In this document: in pieces, positions 18,289-20,586 of the stretch
Position numbering within the stretch: position 1 is the stretch's first letter
How the letters are laid out: every line of letters begins with the position of its first letter
From: Auxenochlorella pyrenoidosa
Taxonomy: Eukaryota > Chlorophyta > Trebouxiophyceae > Chlorellales > Chlorellaceae
Direction of reading: 5' to 3'
DNA length: 20,586 nucleotides
Assembly: GCA_001430745.1 (NCBI GenBank)
Contig: KQ482066.1
Coordinates: 1,696,749-1,717,334, forward strand
The notes under the pieces: generated by a model
Databases searched by the model: none
Seen by the model: only the letters and a program-made list of their open reading frames with translations
Told to the model about the DNA's origin: nothing
Position numbers and translations under genes: made by a program

Positions 18289-18310
18289 ATGGCTCTTCGA
18301 CAGGCGCTGA
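18176..18310 (+). CDS. possible upstream ORF overlapping the CBS gene start
   Basis: An ATG at 18176 opens a 44-codon frame (MSDDESPAQKKGQP...) that ends at TGA 18308-18310, overlapping the main start codon at 18289 in another frame. If the transcript begins upstream of 18176, this would reduce translation of the CBS protein. Whether the leader includes it is not visible from sequence. Confidence 0.3.
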   Translation: MSDDESPAQKKGQPTSSPRCSHLPPFRRLPSHLDRGSEWLFDRR

Positions 18311-20367
18311 GCACGCTGCAGCGGAGCCTGGCTCCCTATGCCAGCAGCAAGCTTGCGCCCCGCGCGGTAAGTCGCGTCCAAGGCCTGCTCACCGCCCCAG
18401 GGAACCGAGACCAGCTCCCCGACACGCGTGCAGCGCCCCAATTCCTGCCACTCTGCCCGCTCCCCTTGCCGCAGTTTGGCAGCTCCGCAGCGAGCTGGCG
18501 GAGCGCCGAGGCGGTGCAGGACAAGGTGCCGGACCCAGAGACCGCTGGATGGGGCTCCACGCTCGTGGGGGAGGTCATGAAGGCCAAGGTGCGGACCCAC
18601 TAGGGCTTTTTCGGCCGGTGCCTGCTGCCTGCGCGAACCCGGACGCCCGCCGAACATGTCGATCCACGCTTGGTCCCGAGATCACGCTGCAGGAGGACAG
18701 CGGCGCCTGGCTGTGGTGCTCGGCTGACGACATGGTGATTGACGCTGTCCGCAAGGTGAGAGGCACTGTGGCTCGCTTGGCTGCACGTGGAGATGTCGCA
18801 AGGTGCCGATGGGCGTCTCGGGCGGAATCGCCAGGCCGCCGCCAGAGTGCCGCCGGAGTGCAGGCCTGAGGCAGCCCACGGCCATCCGCCCGGGGGGCAC
18901 CGCCCCGCCTTCCTGCTCGGGGCTGCAGCAGTTTCGGCTCGCGGTATCGGCCCGCGCGGCTGCTTGGCGCAGCGCGCGCTCCCGTTCCCCGCGCCCCACC
19001 CCTCCACGGCCCCTCCCCAGCCCCCGCGCCCCACCAGCTCTTTTTTTGGCCCCCCACCCCTCCGCGCCCCATTCCTCTGCAGATGACGCACGCCAACGTG
19101 GGCTCCCTGCTGGTGTTTGACCCCTCCAAGCTGCACCTGGTCTGCACCTCCAAGGACCGCTGCACCAACACCAGCAAGGACGCGGTGGTGGGCATCATCA
19201 CCGAGCGCGGTGAGCCCTCCTGCCACACTGCTTTTCTGGCTGGAAAAAATATCAAATACAGCAACACACATCCATTTGCTGTTGCCGAGGCATCACCACC
19301 AAGCGCGGTGAGCCGCGGCTGTGCCCTCGGCTCGGGGCAGCTGCCCTGCTGCCAGCCCGCAGCGGCCTGCAGGGTCGGCGCAGGCGCCGTGCCCACGCAC
19401 CCGCCTCCAAAGGCCGTTATGCTCTCGCAACTGTGAGCGCCGGACGTTCCTTTTCACCACCCACCACCACCACCACCCGTCACCTCTTTTGTGTGCAGAC
19501 TACCTGAACAAGGTGGTGGTCAAGGGCAGGCAGTCGAGCAGCACCCGGGTGGCCGACATCATGACGCCCGCGGGCGTGCTGGAGACTGTCACGCCGCAGC
19601 ACAGGTGGGGCTTCAATTGGGGTGTGTATGTGTGTGGGTGAGGTGTGGTGGGTGGGGGTGGGGGGGCCGCGGATTGGCTTGTGTGCTCCGTCCCTCCGGG
19701 CCCGGCTGGCTCCGCACAGCCCGCACAGCGGCAGCGGCGCTGCCGCAACACTGGTCGGCCCGGACTCTTGTCCGGCGCTGCAAGCCACCCAACGCTGGCC
19801 CCCTGTGCCCCGCAGCGTGCTCGACGTGATGGGGCTGATGGTGGACAAAAACTTCCGGCACGTCCCCGTGGTGAGATTCAGTTGGTTTGGGTGGGTGGAT
19901 GGTTTGAATTCATTTGCGTCCTCACAAGCCAACCGCTGGGCAGGCAGGCAGGCAGGCCCGGCTCTCCAATCTGGTGTGAGAGGCTTGTCGGCCGGTCCGG
20001 GGCAACACCACACCACAGGGTCCAGCCCGGGCGCAGCAGAGCTGCGGCGGGCAGCTGCGCAGCCTGGGCCGGCTGCCCCATGCGCAGCCGAGCCGCCGCC
20101 TGCTTGGAGGCCAGTCGCCTGCGGCGGGCGCTCTGTGCTGTGCGCCCCCTGGCTCCCATACCCGCTGCGAACGAGGCCCGTGCTTCATGGCCCCCTTCTG
20201 CCGACTACCCCACCCCACCCATCCACCCCGCCCCCACACCCCGCCCCGTCGCAGATTGACCAGGGCAACATGATCGGCATGCTGTCTATGCGCGACGTCG
20301 TGCACATCGTGCTCAAGGAGCACAGGTGGGGCGGTGTGTGTGGGTGTGGGGTGCGAATGGGGAGGTG

Positions 20368-20398
<31 letters not shown>

Positions 20399-20569
20399 GG
20401 AAGGGGGGGTGCAAAGCTGATGAGGGGCCGCTTTGGCTGCTCGATGCCCGGCAGCGACCTGCCCTGCTTCTGACCAGGGCTGGTGGTGTGCGGTGCTGCT
20501 GTGCCGTGGCGCAGGAAAGCGCATCTCACAAGAGACGGCTGGCAGCAGAAGAACAGTGGGATTAATTAA
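18289..20569 (+). CDS. mitochondrial-type CBS-pair protein (CBSX3-like)
   Basis: Exons: 18289-18366, 18475-18588, 18693-18755 (or from 18681), 19083-19209, 19499-19604, 19816-19870, 20255-20325, and a tentative last exon 20515-20569. The N-terminus MALRQALSTLQRSLAPYASS is Arg-rich, amphipathic and lacks acidic residues, as in mitochondrial presequences. CBS1 holds WLWCSADDMVIDAVRKMTHANVG and VVGIITERDYLNKVVVKGR. CBS2 holds STRVADIMTP, VLDVMGLMVDKNFRHVPV and MIGMLSMRDVVHIVLKEHR. The order and spacing match plant CBSX3, which in Arabidopsis binds adenosine ligands and regulates mitochondrial thioredoxin; function here is inferred. CBS1 has a longer loop (LHLVCTSKDRCTNTSKD) than usual. The tentative last exon keeps phase and gives about 222 residues, but its sequence does not resemble the family ending (EHR.E..RL..YI), so the true end may lie outside the window. 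Confidence 0.87.
19191..19314 (+). repeat. duplicated exon 4 end and 5' splice site in the CBS gene
   Basis: The 26 nt at 19191-19216, covering GGCATCATCACCGAGCGCG and the GTGAGCC donor, recur at 19289-19314 with two mismatches. The peptide GIITERG is echoed as GITTKRG. The copies are 98 nt apart, so use of the second donor would shift the frame. Confidence 0.88.
20365..20392 (+). repeat. (GT)14 microsatellite in the last intron of the CBS gene
   Basis: Fourteen uninterrupted GT pairs follow the donor at 20326 by about 40 nt. They sit inside a longer G/T-rich stretch and offer several donor-like GTGTGT sites near the true one. Confidence 0.95.
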
Positions 20570-20586
20570 CATGGTATTGACGAGCC

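Overview
The window looks like nuclear DNA of a unicellular green alga, most likely a Chlorella-type trebouxiophyte. The evidence is high GC content, genes split into many short exons by introns of roughly 110 to 430 nt with C-rich 3' ends, frequent GTGAG/GTGCG donors, low-complexity Ala/Gly/Ser/Pro tracts, and plant/algal families (FRO ferric reductase, CBSX3-like CBS protein). The species cannot be read from the sequence. I found no bacterial operons, tRNA, rRNA, CRISPR array or transposon.

Layout, left to right. (1) Positions 1-2205, + strand: the 3' part of an ABHD17-type alpha/beta hydrolase (protein depalmitoylase family), its 5' end outside the window. (2) 2801-5613, +: a START-like (COQ10/polyketide-cyclase type) lipid-binding-fold protein with a C-terminal membrane anchor. 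(3) 6026-7073, -: a small unrecognised protein with a signal peptide, a Gly/Ser linker and a C-terminal hydrophobic hairpin. (4) 7388-13539, +: a complete 17-exon ferric-chelate reductase (FRO/NOX superfamily), head-to-head with gene 3 across 314 nt. (5) 14547-17490, +: a J-domain co-chaperone with a membrane hairpin. (6) 18289 to about 20569, +: a mitochondrial-type CBS-pair protein (CBSX3-like), whose last exon is uncertain. Exons were joined by matching reading phase, splice consensus and family motifs, and phases agree across every accepted junction. The genes form no evident pathway; the only suggestive pairing is the shared promoter of the ferric reductase and the small membrane protein.

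The most unusual signal is at the exon-intron borders. In at least five introns, a degenerate copy of the exon edge together with its splice site lies inside the adjoining intron. The clearest are a 57-bp repeat present about four times across a donor in gene 2, a 60-bp donor duplication and a separate acceptor duplication in the same intron of gene 1, a second donor copy in gene 1, a 24/26 donor copy in gene 6 and an acceptor copy in gene 4. In addition, 6 of about 41 modelled introns require a GC rather than GT donor. Together these suggest a genome where splice-site-spanning duplications and relaxed donors are common, which bears on intron gain and alternative splicing.
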